This document shows, piece by piece, positions 15,483 to 24,025 of a stretch of 46,195 bases of DNA (position 1 is the first letter of the stretch; every line of letters begins with the position of its first letter). The notes under the pieces are model-generated. The model did no database searches, was not told where the DNA came from, and saw only the letters and a list, made by a program, of their open reading frames with translations. Source of the stretch: Phaeodactylibacter sp. GTDB taxonomy: Bacteria; Bacteroidota; Bacteroidia; Chitinophagales; Saprospiraceae. The stretch spans positions 1-46,195 of the forward strand of contig JAGFJD010000197.1 in the NCBI GenBank assembly GCA_024102975.1. Reading direction: 5' to 3'. A program made the translations under genes and the position numbers.

Positions 15483-16061
15483 ATGGAAAGTGCCGTAAAG
15501 ACAATACCGGAAGCATTGATCTACGAGATGGTGGATGGACAGCCCATCTATTATAAGGGCTATAAAGACTACCTGTCAGGAGACAAACAAATTGAGGAGA
15601 TATTGGGAAGCAGTTATCTTCAGGCTTTGATAGGCACTCAGCTAATCATCATCCTGAGTAGGTTGATCGATTTGAAAAAATATCAGCTCATCTCCAACGA
15701 GGTTGGATTGAAGTTTGGCAAAAAATCCTGGAGGGCAGCAGATTTGGCTATTTATGAAAAAGCAAGCCTGAAAGATGTCCCTAAAGTCAATAAATATCTG
15801 GAGATTCCTCCTGAAATTGTTATTGAAATAGATACCAAGGCAGATTTGGAGGATATCCAAGATCCATTGGGGTACTATCACGAGAAAACAGATCAATTGT
15901 TAAATTTTGGCGTCGATAAAGTAATATGGATATTCACTGACACCCGAAAAGTAATGGTTGCCAGGCAAGGCGAGGACTGGCAAATCATGGACTGGAGCAA
16001 GGACGTCGAAGTTATGGAGGGAGTCCGGGTAAATATCGTCCGCATCATCGACGAAAGCTGA
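15483..16061 (+). CDS. Uma2-family (DUF820) PD-(D/E)XK nuclease-like protein
   Basis: 192 residues. The core motifs of the Uma2/DUF820 family are visible: a substrate-side region SNEVGLKFGKKSWRAADLAI with the first acidic residue, then IPPEIVIEIDTKADLEDIQD (the E-x-K-like catalytic strand), a Lys in YYHEKTDQLLNFGVDKVIWI, and the C-terminal strand. The family adopts a restriction-endonuclease-like fold; genes occur in many copies in cyanobacteria and Bacteroidota and their function is not established. The gene is more A+T-rich than fbp and the caspase gene on either side, consistent with acquisition. No partner methylase or toxin gene adjoins it. Confidence 0.8.
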   Translation: MESAVKTIPEALIYEMVDGQPIYYKGYKDYLSGDKQIEEILGSSYLQALIGTQLIIILSRLIDLKKYQLISNEVGLKFGKKSWRAADLAIYEKASLKDVPKVNKYLEIPPEIVIEIDTKADLEDIQDPLGYYHEKTDQLLNFGVDKVIWIFTDTRKVMVARQGEDWQIMDWSKDVEVMEGVRVNIVRIIDES

Positions 16062-16158
16062 TCATTCGGGAGAACAAGGCGGCACTGCCTTCGCGCATCA
16101 ATCCATATCACTATCCTTCCCCGGATCAGAAGCAGTTAAGTAATCGGACACAATTAGC

Positions 16159-16174
16159 GTAACAATATAACAAT
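16159..16174. repeat. octamer pair, word (G/A)TAACAAT
   Basis: GTAACAAT followed directly by ATAACAAT, upstream of the caspase gene. The same word family (ATATAACA) occurs at 111-126. Confidence 0.5.
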
Positions 16175-16218
16175 CCGCCCTCCTCCCCCCGGCCCCCAAC
16201 AACTTAATCCCAAAACTC

Positions 16219-18273
16219 ATGGAACGAGGCATAGACATTTCCGACACCCAACCATCTTACGACCCCCGCCAGGGCAAGAACTACCTGCTCGCCATTGGCA
16301 TCGACCGCTACCGGCACTGGACGCCTCTGGACAACGCCGTGAAGGATGCCCGCGACCTCATCCAGGTGCTCATCCAGCAGTACCAGTTCGACGAGGAACA
16401 CATCACCACCCTCTTCGACGAGCGGGCCACCGAGGCCAACATTTACGACGCCATCCGCGACCTGAAGCGGAAGGTCACGCCCCAGGATAACCTGCTGGTC
16501 TACTATTCCGGCCATGGCCACTACGACGAAGACTTCGACGAGGGCCACTGGATTCCGGTGGATGCCAAAACGGACACCGAAGACCGCTTCATCTCCAACT
16601 CCAACATCATCAAGCGCATCAACGCCATCGACGCCCACCACGTCCTGCTGGTCATCGACTCCTGCTTTTCCGGCTCCCTGGTGGTGAAAAAGCGCAACAC
16701 CTCTATCGACGAGCACTTCCGTTCCCGCCGCATCGTCAGCTCGGGCCGCCTGGAGGCGGTTTCCGACGGCAGGGCAGGGGAGAACAGCCCTTTCGCCGGC
16801 GGCCTGATCACTTACCTGAAGCGCAACACCAAAAGGGCAGTCAACACCACCGCCCTCGTACAATACATCAAGGAATTCGTCGCCGGCAAGGCCCGGCAGA
16901 ACCCGGTCGACGGCCGCATCCAGAACTCTGCAGACGAGGGCGGGGAGTTCGTTTTCCACCTTAAGGTGAGCGAAGCGGATTTCTGGGCGACTGTGCAGGA
17001 GAAAGGCACCGTACAGGCTTATCAGAACTATCTGGAATACTATCCCACCGGCCAGTACGCCACCCAGGCGGAACGCCGCCTGCTGGCCCTCAGAGAGGAG
17101 GACATCTGGCGCAGCGCCAAAGCCAAAGACAACGAACTGGCCTATAAAAACTACCTGCAGAAATACGCCGGCGCCGGCAAATACCTGGAGGAAGCCAGAC
17201 AGCGGCTCGACGCCCTGCAGGCCAAACACCAGGAACGCCGAAAAATACTGGAAGAACTGGCGCATAAAGACGCTGAGCGCGAGGATATCCAGCAGCAGTT
17301 CCAGCAACGTATCAAGCAGGCAGAAGCGCTCTTTGGCAGCAAAAAGCTGGAGGCCGCCCGCGAGTTGTACCGCGAAAGCCTGCATTACTATATGCAAGGC
17401 TTTGCCCCCAATTACGAGTACATCGAACAGCAGATCAACTTCTGTTCCAACGGCATCGCCTTCCTCCAGCATTTCCAGAACGGAGAGGAGGCCATGAAGC
17501 AGGGCAACTATCGCCTGGCTATCCAGTACTTCAACGAAGCCTCCAGGACGGGCGACGACCCCAAGATCGAAGACCTCATCCGGGTGTGCCGCCAGCGGCT
17601 GGAACGGCCGGCCGCTCCTTCCTATGCTTCCACCTCCGGCCTGATGGAGGAAGAAGCGGAAAACCGGCAACACTCCGCGTCCGGAACGGCAGGTGGTGGA
17701 AGGGCTGCTGCGCAACCAGTGGCTGCCGGTCCCAAAAAGCGAAAGTGGGGCTGGTGGATAGCCGGGCTGGCGGCAGCAGTGGTGGTATTATCCGTTATTG
17801 CCGCCGCGCTGGGAGAATTGAGTTCCGGGGAAGATTACGTTCCGCCGGCGTATACCGAAGAGACAGAAACCCGGCCCTACGACGAAGGCGGCTCCTCTTA
17901 TTCCGAACCCATTGAGGAACCCGCTCCAGCAGGCAATGCCGAACGCATCCTCGGCACCTGGCGGGTGACGGACCTGCGCTCCAACGGCGTGTCCGTCCGC
18001 CAGATGGGTATGGAGTACCAGCAGTCGCTCGACCTGCTGTCCTATACGTTCACCTTCTATAACAATGGAACGGCTCTGCTGGCCAGCACGGTGGGCTCGG
18101 AGTACCAGAACTACTACATCAGCGGCGAGGCCATTACCATGGCTTCTCCCTACTGGGGCAACAGCAACGGCACTATCGAGCAGCTCGACGACCAGAGCAT
18201 GCGCATCACCTTTATCATGGCAGACGGATATGGGGGGACGTATCCGATGACGATTTACTTTCAGCGGATTTAG
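16219..18273 (+). CDS. caspase-family protease fused to TM helix and lipocalin-like domain
   Basis: 684 residues. Residues 15-240 form a peptidase C14 (metacaspase-like) domain with the catalytic His99 in YYSGHGHYD and Cys149 in IDSCFSG. Residues 245-345 contain two or more copies of a short helical unit seen with such caspases (FWATVQEKGTVQAYQNYLEY, then IWRSAKAKDNELAYKNYLQK). A charged coiled coil and TPR-like helices follow (350-470), then a low-complexity linker, one transmembrane helix (about 511-533, WGWWIAGLAAAVVVLSVIAA) and a C-terminal beta-rich domain (571-684, ILGTWRVTDLRSNG ...) resembling lipocalin-like domains. The positive residues before the helix suggest a cytoplasmic protease and an external lipocalin domain. 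The substrate and trigger are unknown. It is convergent with the next gene, 9 bp apart. Confidence 0.9.
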   Translation: MERGIDISDTQPSYDPRQGKNYLLAIGIDRYRHWTPLDNAVKDARDLIQVLIQQYQFDEEHITTLFDERATEANIYDAIRDLKRKVTPQDNLLVYYSGHGHYDEDFDEGHWIPVDAKTDTEDRFISNSNIIKRINAIDAHHVLLVIDSCFSGSLVVKKRNTSIDEHFRSRRIVSSGRLEAVSDGRAGENSPFAGGLITYLKRNTKRAVNTTALVQYIKEFVAGKARQNPVDGRIQNSADEGGEFVFHLKVSEADFWATVQEKGTVQAYQNYLEYYPTGQYATQAERRLLALREEDIWRSAKAKDNELAYKNYLQKYAGAGKYLEEARQRLDALQAKHQERRKILEELAHKDAEREDIQQQFQQRIKQAEALFGSKKLEAARELYRESLHYYMQGFAPNYEYIEQQINFCSNGIAFLQHFQNGEEAMKQGNYRLAIQYFNEASRTGDDPKIEDLIRVCRQRLERPAAPSYASTSGLMEEEAENRQHSASGTAGGGRAAAQPVAAGPKKRKWGWWIAGLAAAVVVLSVIAAALGELSSGEDYVPPAYTEETETRPYDEGGSSYSEPIEEPAPAGNAERILGTWRVTDLRSNGVSVRQMGMEYQQSLDLLSYTFTFYNNGTALLASTVGSEYQNYYISGEAITMASPYWGNSNGTIEQLDDQSMRITFIMADGYGGTYPMTIYFQRI

Positions 18274-18282
18274 GCGTGGTTG

Positions 18283-19812
18283 TTACCATTCTTCTGTTTC
18301 CCATGCTTCCACTCCTTTGAACTCGGTGCTGAAGCGGACGCCCACGGCGAATACTTTTTTCCGCGCGCTTTGGTAGGCTGCCGAATAGCGCCGCCGACGC
18401 ACTTGTTCGAGGGCTTCCTCAGGAGAATGCCCTACTTTAAATTCCATGACGTAAATGTGCGTAGCTGTTTCGATGATGGCATCGGCATAACCTTCGCCGG
18501 TGGCTACTTCGCAGCGGATGTGCAAGCCCAGCAGGCTCAGGGCAGTATACAGGACGGCATGATAAGCGGCCTCTGTTTTTTCCCGGAAGATGCGCTCCGG
18601 AATACTGGCATAAAGGCTGTCCAACTGTTTGAAGAAAAGAGGGAGGTCGTTTTCTTCAAGGGTTTCCTTCAGTTGCAGGACGGCCGGGGCGGCATTGCCT
18701 TCGTTGCGGAAGGCGAAGGCGTCGTTTAAGTGTTGGAGCATAGAGTCCTTGACCTCCTGGTTGGGATAACCCAGCGTATAGACATTATATGCCGGCTGGC
18801 CGAGCAGGGTCAGGTAGCCCGTCTGAAACAGCAGGGCCCGGTAATCCGGATTTTCCAGCCGTATGGAATCCAGCAGGATGGAGCCGGCGTTCAGCTTTTC
18901 AAGCTGGTAATGCCAGCCTTCGCGCAGCTGTTTCACCAGAAAGGTAGGTGTGCCGGTGGCAAACCAGAAATTCTGAAACTGGCCCCGCTTGAAAAAATTG
19001 AGAATGGAAAAAGGGTTATACAGGCGTTCGGCGCCTGTCCAGTTGTAGCCGTTATACCAATCGCGGATGCGGGCAAGCAGGTCTTCGCGGCTCTCGCCGG
19101 AGCGTTGGGCAAGTTCGTCAATGCGGGCGGCAAAACTGTCTTCCAATTCACCCTGTGTATAGCCGACCAGGGTATTGAACTGCTGGCTGATCGTAATATC
19201 CTCCAGATTGTTCAGGTCAAAAAAGATGGAAACTTTGCTGAATTTGGATACGCCGGTGATGAAGGCAAACCGCAGAAAGGGGTCTGCTTCTTTGATGATC
19301 GAATAGAAATTTTTGAGGATTTCCCGGTTTTCCTGTGCTTGTGGCAGTTCGTCGAGATAATCGATGATCGGTTTGTCGTACTCGTCGATGAGCAGGGCTA
19401 CCTTGCCCTTTTGTGCCAGAGCCTGGATCAATTCCCGGAAAGGCAAGGCAACGCCTGGTTTGGACAGCTCAATCCCATGTTCTTCGGCAATCCCCTTAAG
19501 GCAAAGGCGGATGGCTTCCTTCAACCCAATGTCTTTATATCCCAGGGTATTGAAAGCAATGTGGATCACTGGCCCGGGCTTCCAGTCATGCCGGTTCTCA
19601 ATCCACAAGCCCTGAAAAAGTTCCTGGTTTCCAAGGAACAGCTCCCGCAGGGTGCTGACCAGAAGCGACTTGCCAAAGCGGCGGGGGCGGGAAAGAAAGT
19701 AGTACTGCCCGGAGCCGATGAGCTGGTGAATCTGTTCTGTCTTGTCTATATACAAGTAATCTCCTTTGCGAAGCTTGCGGAAATCCTGTATGCCGATGGG
19801 CAGTTTTTTCAT
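18283..19812 (-). CDS. AAA-ATPase-like / PD-(D/E)XK nuclease family protein
   Basis: 509 residues from MKKLPIGIQDFRKLRKG; a start six codons upstream is less likely. The N-terminal AAA-ATPase-like domain has YIDKTEQIHQLI and the P-loop variant SRPRRFGKSLLVST, with ALLIDEYDKPI as Walker-B-like motif. The C-terminal part is a PD-(D/E)XK nuclease domain (YADAIIETATHIYVMEFKVG). This family (AAA-ATPase_like plus PDDEXK_9) is highly multiplied in Bacteroidota and its role is unknown; mobile-element control and phage defence have been suggested. It is convergent with the caspase gene. Confident on family. Confidence 0.9.
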   Translation of the reverse strand: MKKLPIGIQDFRKLRKGDYLYIDKTEQIHQLIGSGQYYFLSRPRRFGKSLLVSTLRELFLGNQELFQGLWIENRHDWKPGPVIHIAFNTLGYKDIGLKEAIRLCLKGIAEEHGIELSKPGVALPFRELIQALAQKGKVALLIDEYDKPIIDYLDELPQAQENREILKNFYSIIKEADPFLRFAFITGVSKFSKVSIFFDLNNLEDITISQQFNTLVGYTQGELEDSFAARIDELAQRSGESREDLLARIRDWYNGYNWTGAERLYNPFSILNFFKRGQFQNFWFATGTPTFLVKQLREGWHYQLEKLNAGSILLDSIRLENPDYRALLFQTGYLTLLGQPAYNVYTLGYPNQEVKDSMLQHLNDAFAFRNEGNAAPAVLQLKETLEENDLPLFFKQLDSLYASIPERIFREKTEAAYHAVLYTALSLLGLHIRCEVATGEGYADAIIETATHIYVMEFKVGHSPEEALEQVRRRRYSAAYQSARKKVFAVGVRFSTEFKGVEAWETEEW

Positions 19813-19846
19813 GGCGCAAAGATACGGCATCCTTTCAAATTAATGC

Positions 19847-20116
19847 TCAAAGCCAGCCCATTCCCTTATTGATCAAAGCATACACGATCGCCGCCAAAAC
19901 CGGTGCCAGCACCGACAACCCCATAAACACAAAATACCAGCGCGGCACCTTCGATTTCTCCACCAGCTCCACCACCAGCGACACGAGCAGGATGAGCAGG
20001 AAGATGCTGCCGAAGATGAGGCTGAGCATGGTGGCCATGTAATCGTTGAATACCCAGATGAGGAGGTAGATGACGACTTCTCCCAGCAAAATCTCTATAG
20101 GGCGGATGCGTTCCAT
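19847..20116 (-). CDS. small integral membrane protein
   Basis: 89 residues with two or three hydrophobic segments: about 8-23 (ILLGEVVIYLLIWVF), 28-50 (ATMLSLIFGSIFLLILLVSL) and 61-83 (YFVFMGLSVLAPVLAAIVYA), separated by a charged loop ELVEKSKVPR. It starts at an ATG (MERIRPIEILL). I recognise no named family. It lies 34 bp upstream of the AAA/PDDEXK gene on the same strand and could be co-transcribed with it. The DNA upstream is a repeat island. Confidence 0.65.
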   Translation of the reverse strand: MERIRPIEILLGEVVIYLLIWVFNDYMATMLSLIFGSIFLLILLVSLVVELVEKSKVPRWYFVFMGLSVLAPVLAAIVYALINKGMGWL

Positions 20117-20150
20117 TCCAGTAGATTCGGTTTGCAGATAACTACTACAA

Positions 20151-20190
20151 GGTGTTATGGTGTTGCGGTGTCGTGGTATTGCGGTTGGCC
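20151..20190. repeat. octamer tandem repeat, word GGTGTTGC
   Basis: Consecutive 8-bp units GGTGTTAT, GGTGTTGC, GGTGTCGT, GGTATTGC, GGTTGGCC. The register is exact while the word drifts at one to four positions. Confidence 0.75.
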
Positions 20191-20338
20191 AGATGCAGGC
20201 CCACCGCTTAGTCTTCAGGCACCAGGCCGTAATGTCTCGATACCGTGCTGCACCGAAATACCTAAACAGTTGCGTTTACAGCTAAATCTACGGAAAATTG
20301 AGCATTGGATGAGTGAAAAAAGAAGGCCTGTCCGGCAC

Positions 20339-20502
20339 TAGTGCTTCGCGCATTAAATAAGGGGAGAATAGCGCGAGGTTATTTTTCCGCCAGACAAGGC
20401 GCGAGGAAGAAGCATAGCCGAAGCTACGCGACTGACGAGCAACGCAGTATGGCGGGAAAAGGGCCTGCGATATTCCCCCGCTATTTAGTGCGCGAAGCAC
20501 TA
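20339..20502. repeat. long hairpin element with conserved core, copy 2
   Basis: The ends TAGTGCTTCGCGC and GCGCGAAGCACTA are perfectly complementary, and further arms (GGGGAGAATA / TATTCCCCC; TTTTTCCGCC / GGCGGGAAAA) pair toward the centre. The minus strand carries the core GTCAGTCGCGTAGCTTCGGC continuing TATGCTTCTTCCTCGCGCC, shared with 11301-11472. The arms differ in sequence from that copy but are self-complementary in each. Confidence 0.8.
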
Positions 20503-20510
20503 GGTAGGGT

Positions 20511-20670
20511 TGTTGGGATTTCGGATCGGCTTTTATACTGGCGAACGCGTGGTTTTGTCAGGAACAAAACCAGCGATGCCAGTATATACTGACCCGGCGG
20601 GTTTTGTAATCGACAAAACCTGCCGTGCGTCAGTATAGCTTCCGCATTGCGCCGATTCGAAATCCCAACA
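20511..20670. repeat. composite element: 20-bp outer stem enclosing two homologous hairpins
   Basis: TGTTGGGATTTCGGATCGGC (20511-20530) pairs with GCCGATTCGAAATCCCAACA (20651-20670) with one mismatch. Enclosed are hairpin A (20534-20586, identical to 15356-15408) and hairpin B (20585-20637). A and B share the outer stem, TATACTGGC/GCCAGTATA in A and TATACTGAC/GTCAGTATA in B: a G-C pair is replaced by A-T. The whole can fold as a three-way junction. It ends 14 bp from the GWxTD stop codon. Confidence 0.8.
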
Positions 20671-20683
20671 AAAACCAGCGGGA

Positions 20684-22141
20684 TTAATAATCCCGGAATA
20701 CGCGGCCGGCGTTGCGGTTGAAATTATCCAGCACTTCGGAGCCGCCGAAATAGTCCGAACCCTGGATTTCGTTGGGCGCGTCGCGGTACAGTTCGCGCTG
20801 CCACTGCGGGTTGTTCAGCTCGCCGAAGGCGGTGGAGTGCAGCAGCTGGTAGTCGTCCGGTGCCAGGGAGGGGTTGTAGAAGATAAACTTGACGTTGTTC
20901 TGGTTTGTTTTCGGAAACTCGTAATACGTCCAGATCTCGTAGGGCGGGGCGCTGGGTTCCTGGTCGCGGTTCTCGATGTCGTCCGGCCGGCCGTATTTCA
21001 GGTAGATGTAGCCGCGGTCGGTCTCGAAGCCGTGGCGGAAACCGGAGTCGAACTGCTGGTCGATGGCGCGGGCCACTTCCATGTACTTCTGGTAGGCAAA
21101 TTCCGGATTGTTGGGGCTCTCTTTAGCCCAGAAGCTGAACAGGTAGAGGCGCTGGGCGTTGATGCTGTCGTCGCGGACCATGGCATTGACCATTTCAACG
21201 TCGCCCTGTGGCAGCCTGGGCGTCAGGGCGCGCAGGCTGTACTCCAGTTCCTCGGCGTCCAGTTGCTGGACGAACTCCTGCTCCAGGTTGACCTCGGCGG
21301 CCAGCTGCAGCGTCTCCAGTTCGCGGTCGAGGAAGGGGTTGCTGCGCTGGAAGAAGATGCGCTTGTGGCTCAGCAGTTCTTTGGCGCGGTTGCGCACCTC
21401 GACGATGAGGTTGTAATTGCCGGAGGGCACCTGGCTGATATCCATCTGTACCAGCAGCGGGATGATGGGCTGCGGTTTTTGCCGTTTGTGGCCGATCATC
21501 ACCGTCTCGGATTGTCCGTTATCCAGTTTTTCGATGGAATAGCTCACCATGAAATCCTCTGTGAGGGCTTTGTCGGCGTTGTACACCTCGTTGTAGAAGA
21601 TCAGGGAAGAGGCGTGGCGGCTGTAGAAGTTGTAGGGCAGGGGTTCCATCTGGATGCCGCTTTTGACAAAAGCGTTTGCCGGGTCGTCGGAGCGCTGGTA
21701 GGAGGCCAGCAGTACCAGGCCGGACTGGAGCAGCTCCTCTCCACTGTAATCGAATTCGATCTCCGCTTGAAATTCCTTGGCATTTTCCGGTTGGTTGACG
21801 TCCTTTACGGCAACCACCAGTTCGTATTTGCCGTCGGCCAGGCCGTAGCGCTTCAGGTCGATGAAATCGAGCGGGCGGCTGGCCACCGGGCTGTTGAGGG
21901 TATACTTGTCGAATTTGATGATCTCCTCCCCTTGCTTGAAGAGAATAACCACCTCAACGCCCGCCTGATAGGTGGAGTCGGTGACCGGCTGGAAGTTGAC
22001 CGACCGGCCGGCAATGTGCAGGTATATTTCAATATAACTCTGGTTGGGGCTTTTGAACGTTGCATAGGATACGCTGGCATCCATCGCCGACAGGGTACAA
22101 CCCCAGCCCAGGAAGAACAGAATAACAGTTAGGTTTTTCAT
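20684..22141 (-). CDS. GWxTD domain-containing protein
   Basis: 485 residues with a signal peptide (MKNLTVILFFLGWGCTLSAM). The central part is beta-rich (about 25-280), with statements typical of the family such as YELVVAVKDV and SGNYNLIVEVRNRAKELLSH. The hallmark GWxTD region is at about residues 370-392 as GFETDRGYIYLKYGRPDDI (here GFxTD), followed by YEIWTYYEFPKTNQNNVKFI and a C-terminal tail. GWxTD proteins occur in Bacteroidota and Acidobacteriota; the function is unknown and the location is probably periplasmic or cell-surface. It is a single gene, with a structured three-way-junction element immediately downstream. Confident on family. Confidence 0.9.
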   Translation of the reverse strand: MKNLTVILFFLGWGCTLSAMDASVSYATFKSPNQSYIEIYLHIAGRSVNFQPVTDSTYQAGVEVVILFKQGEEIIKFDKYTLNSPVASRPLDFIDLKRYGLADGKYELVVAVKDVNQPENAKEFQAEIEFDYSGEELLQSGLVLLASYQRSDDPANAFVKSGIQMEPLPYNFYSRHASSLIFYNEVYNADKALTEDFMVSYSIEKLDNGQSETVMIGHKRQKPQPIIPLLVQMDISQVPSGNYNLIVEVRNRAKELLSHKRIFFQRSNPFLDRELETLQLAAEVNLEQEFVQQLDAEELEYSLRALTPRLPQGDVEMVNAMVRDDSINAQRLYLFSFWAKESPNNPEFAYQKYMEVARAIDQQFDSGFRHGFETDRGYIYLKYGRPDDIENRDQEPSAPPYEIWTYYEFPKTNQNNVKFIFYNPSLAPDDYQLLHSTAFGELNNPQWQRELYRDAPNEIQGSDYFGGSEVLDNFNRNAGRVFRDY

Positions 22142-22664
22142 GGCCGAATGATTTTAGCTAAAGATAAGCGATACTTTTAAAAAGCCGGGATACCAATTCA
22201 GTGAAAAGTCAGCTTTCAAACACTGTGTTTGGTTATCATCTGATGAATGAGCGAATTGGGGTTCGTTTGGTGATGCGGCAGGAAAAGGGAAAACGCGCAG
22301 AACGGCCTCATCCGCTTGCTGCTTGCCGGCGTATTTCCGCTTTGATTAAAACAAGCCTGGCGGGGATTTGGTTGGCAGATAACCGCCTGGTAATTGCGCC
22401 CCATAAGTGCCAGGCGGCCACCATTCCGGGGCTGGACGAGTTCGCTGTTCGGAGCTCGCAACAGCGGCGGACTGGGGTATCCGTCTGAGGTTGGACAGAA
22501 TGGACTGGGGTTGTGTACGATGTACGGGCCCGGCGGGGGCTTGGGGTTGTGTACAGCCTGCCCCGTACCCGAAGGGTCGGGGGTGTACGAAGCTCCGCCG
22601 GCTGTCCAGCGTTAGACGGATACCCGTCCAGCCTTAGGCATATACCCCGTCAGACGGACAGCCT
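22142..22664. other. gene-free stretch with composite palindromes
   Basis: This 523-bp region upstream of the GWxTD gene and downstream of a haloperoxidase-like gene shows no supportable coding. The part nearer 22.66 kb is occupied by a composite inverted repeat (22478-22623) that contains the 29-bp palindrome also present inside the 11.3-kb element. Confidence 0.6.
22478..22623. repeat. composite palindromic element
   Basis: The outer arms GTATCCGTCTGAGGTTGGAC and GTCCAGCGTTAGACGGATAC are nearly complementary (22478-22498 / 22603-22623). Between them are further pairings (GTGTAC words) and a 29-bp palindrome (22554-22582) that matches, inverted and with one mismatch, the insertion at 11357-11385. 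Confidence 0.65.
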
Positions 22665-24023
22665 TTACAACTCTTCCGGTTTTTTCGCGGGCACTTTTCC
22701 CACTTCCTTTCCAATCAGTGCGCCCAGCCGCAGGCCCTCCTCGCAATCCATCCTGAAATGGACGCCGAGCAGGATGCGCGAAAGCGAATTCTCCAGGGCC
22801 ATTTCGCGGAAGGAAGAAAAATGGCGGGGCTGCACCCTGAATTCCTGCCTGTCTTTGTGGCTTTCATCGGTGAGTTCGTACTGTTCGCCGTAGAGTCGGG
22901 CAAGCACTTCCGCCGCTGCGGCGCCCATCGTAGAATGGCCGGAGGGGTAGGAAGGAAAGGAAGGGGCAGGGGCGTGTGGCCTCCAGTTTTCGGCCAGGTT
23001 TTTTCGGATGAACGTTTCGGGGCGTTCCAGGTTGTAGCGGTATTTGGAAAACCAGCAGGCAACGGAAGCGTCAGCCAGGGCGAATCCCACTTTCAGGTAA
23101 GTTTCCAGCGTCTTTTCCGGGGCCGGTTTTTCCTTTTCGATTACCTGATTGGTTATGGCGAGCCAATGGCCGGCTGCGGTGAAGGCCAGGCCAGGGTGGT
23201 CGTCATCCCAGAATTCGGCGATCCGTCGGTTTTCGTTCGAAAGCGGAGAGCTGAGGCTGAGTATCTCCAGTGCCTGGGCGTAATAGGCCGAATGGGGTTC
23301 GGCAGAGTACGCCGGCAGCGGCCGGGCGATATAATCGGCAGGCCGGATGACGAAGGGGCGTACCTTGCCCCAATGCGGCAGCATGGCCGGCATCGGGAAT
23401 TCCGGAGAAGGAGTCCATTTGCCCGCCCCCAAAGGCGGGGAATAAGCCCGGTCGTAGTTGTGCAGGTTGGAAAGATGCCCCAGGCTGTCAGTAGCCGACC
23501 AGCTGAAAACGGCATGGGCTACATCTCTTCCATATTCTTTGGAATACAAGACGACAGCCGCATCGGCTTTGCCGGATAAGGCCTCTTCCCATTTTGACTC
23601 CAGAACCATTCGCTCCTTATTTATCGTTTGCGGGGAGGACGCGAAGAACTTCCCCAAAATGGCGGAATAACAGGCATTTAAAGCAATAGCCGGGTTAAAG
23701 CCCAGGTTGCTGTCCGGCAAAGGCAATTCCAAACCCGGAAAAAATGCGCCCAGCGACTGGTAGCAGCCGGGCAAGCCCGGCAGGGCTGCTTCGTAGGCAG
23801 CCAGCCCGGCGTAGCCATAGGTGCGGGCGGCGACGGGAGGCCGGAAACCCTCCGTATGGGTTTCGGCATGCAGGATGAACTGGTTCCAGTCCAGAGCGAT
23901 TGCCGTGCCGGCTTCAGCAACCGACGGGGGCCTTTGCTGGAAATCTTTTGCAAAAAAGACAAGCCCGGCGGCAACGGCCGTCAGGAAGAGGGTCCTGCGA
24001 TATTGTGTTCTTGCCGTTTTCAA
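22665..24023 (-). CDS. vanadium-haloperoxidase / PAP2-type enzyme, signal-anchored
   Basis: 452 residues. An N-terminal hydrophobic helix (11-25) makes it exported or anchored. The full superfamily signature is present: K327-x6-R334-P (KYRYNLERP), PSGH with His363, and S415-R416-x5-H422-xxx-D426 (SRILLGVHFRMD). These residues bind vanadate in haloperoxidases and phosphate in acid phosphatases, so bromo-/iodoperoxidase or phosphatase activity is possible and not decided by sequence. It starts 2 bp after the histidine kinase stop codon, so it is translationally coupled as the third gene of the regulator-kinase operon. Its paralogue is at 26315-27706. Confidence 0.9.
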   Translation of the reverse strand: MKTARTQYRRTLFLTAVAAGLVFFAKDFQQRPPSVAEAGTAIALDWNQFILHAETHTEGFRPPVAARTYGYAGLAAYEAALPGLPGCYQSLGAFFPGLELPLPDSNLGFNPAIALNACYSAILGKFFASSPQTINKERMVLESKWEEALSGKADAAVVLYSKEYGRDVAHAVFSWSATDSLGHLSNLHNYDRAYSPPLGAGKWTPSPEFPMPAMLPHWGKVRPFVIRPADYIARPLPAYSAEPHSAYYAQALEILSLSSPLSNENRRIAEFWDDDHPGLAFTAAGHWLAITNQVIEKEKPAPEKTLETYLKVGFALADASVACWFSKYRYNLERPETFIRKNLAENWRPHAPAPSFPSYPSGHSTMGAAAAEVLARLYGEQYELTDESHKDRQEFRVQPRHFSSFREMALENSLSRILLGVHFRMDCEEGLRLGALIGKEVGKVPAKKPEEL

Positions 24024-24025
24024 TG

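Larger units (their letters stand above)
20117..20683. other. repeat island between the small membrane protein and GWxTD genes
   Basis: This 567-bp region has no gene. From left to right it holds an octamer array (20151-20190), a long hairpin element (20339-20502) and a composite three-way-junction element (20511-20670) just after the GWxTD stop codon. Confidence 0.7.

Noticed and set aside
22201-22488. 95-codon plus-strand frame between GWxTD and haloperoxidase-like genes
   Set aside because: The frame ends inside a composite palindrome, shows no domain or signal, and an equally long frame exists on the opposite strand.
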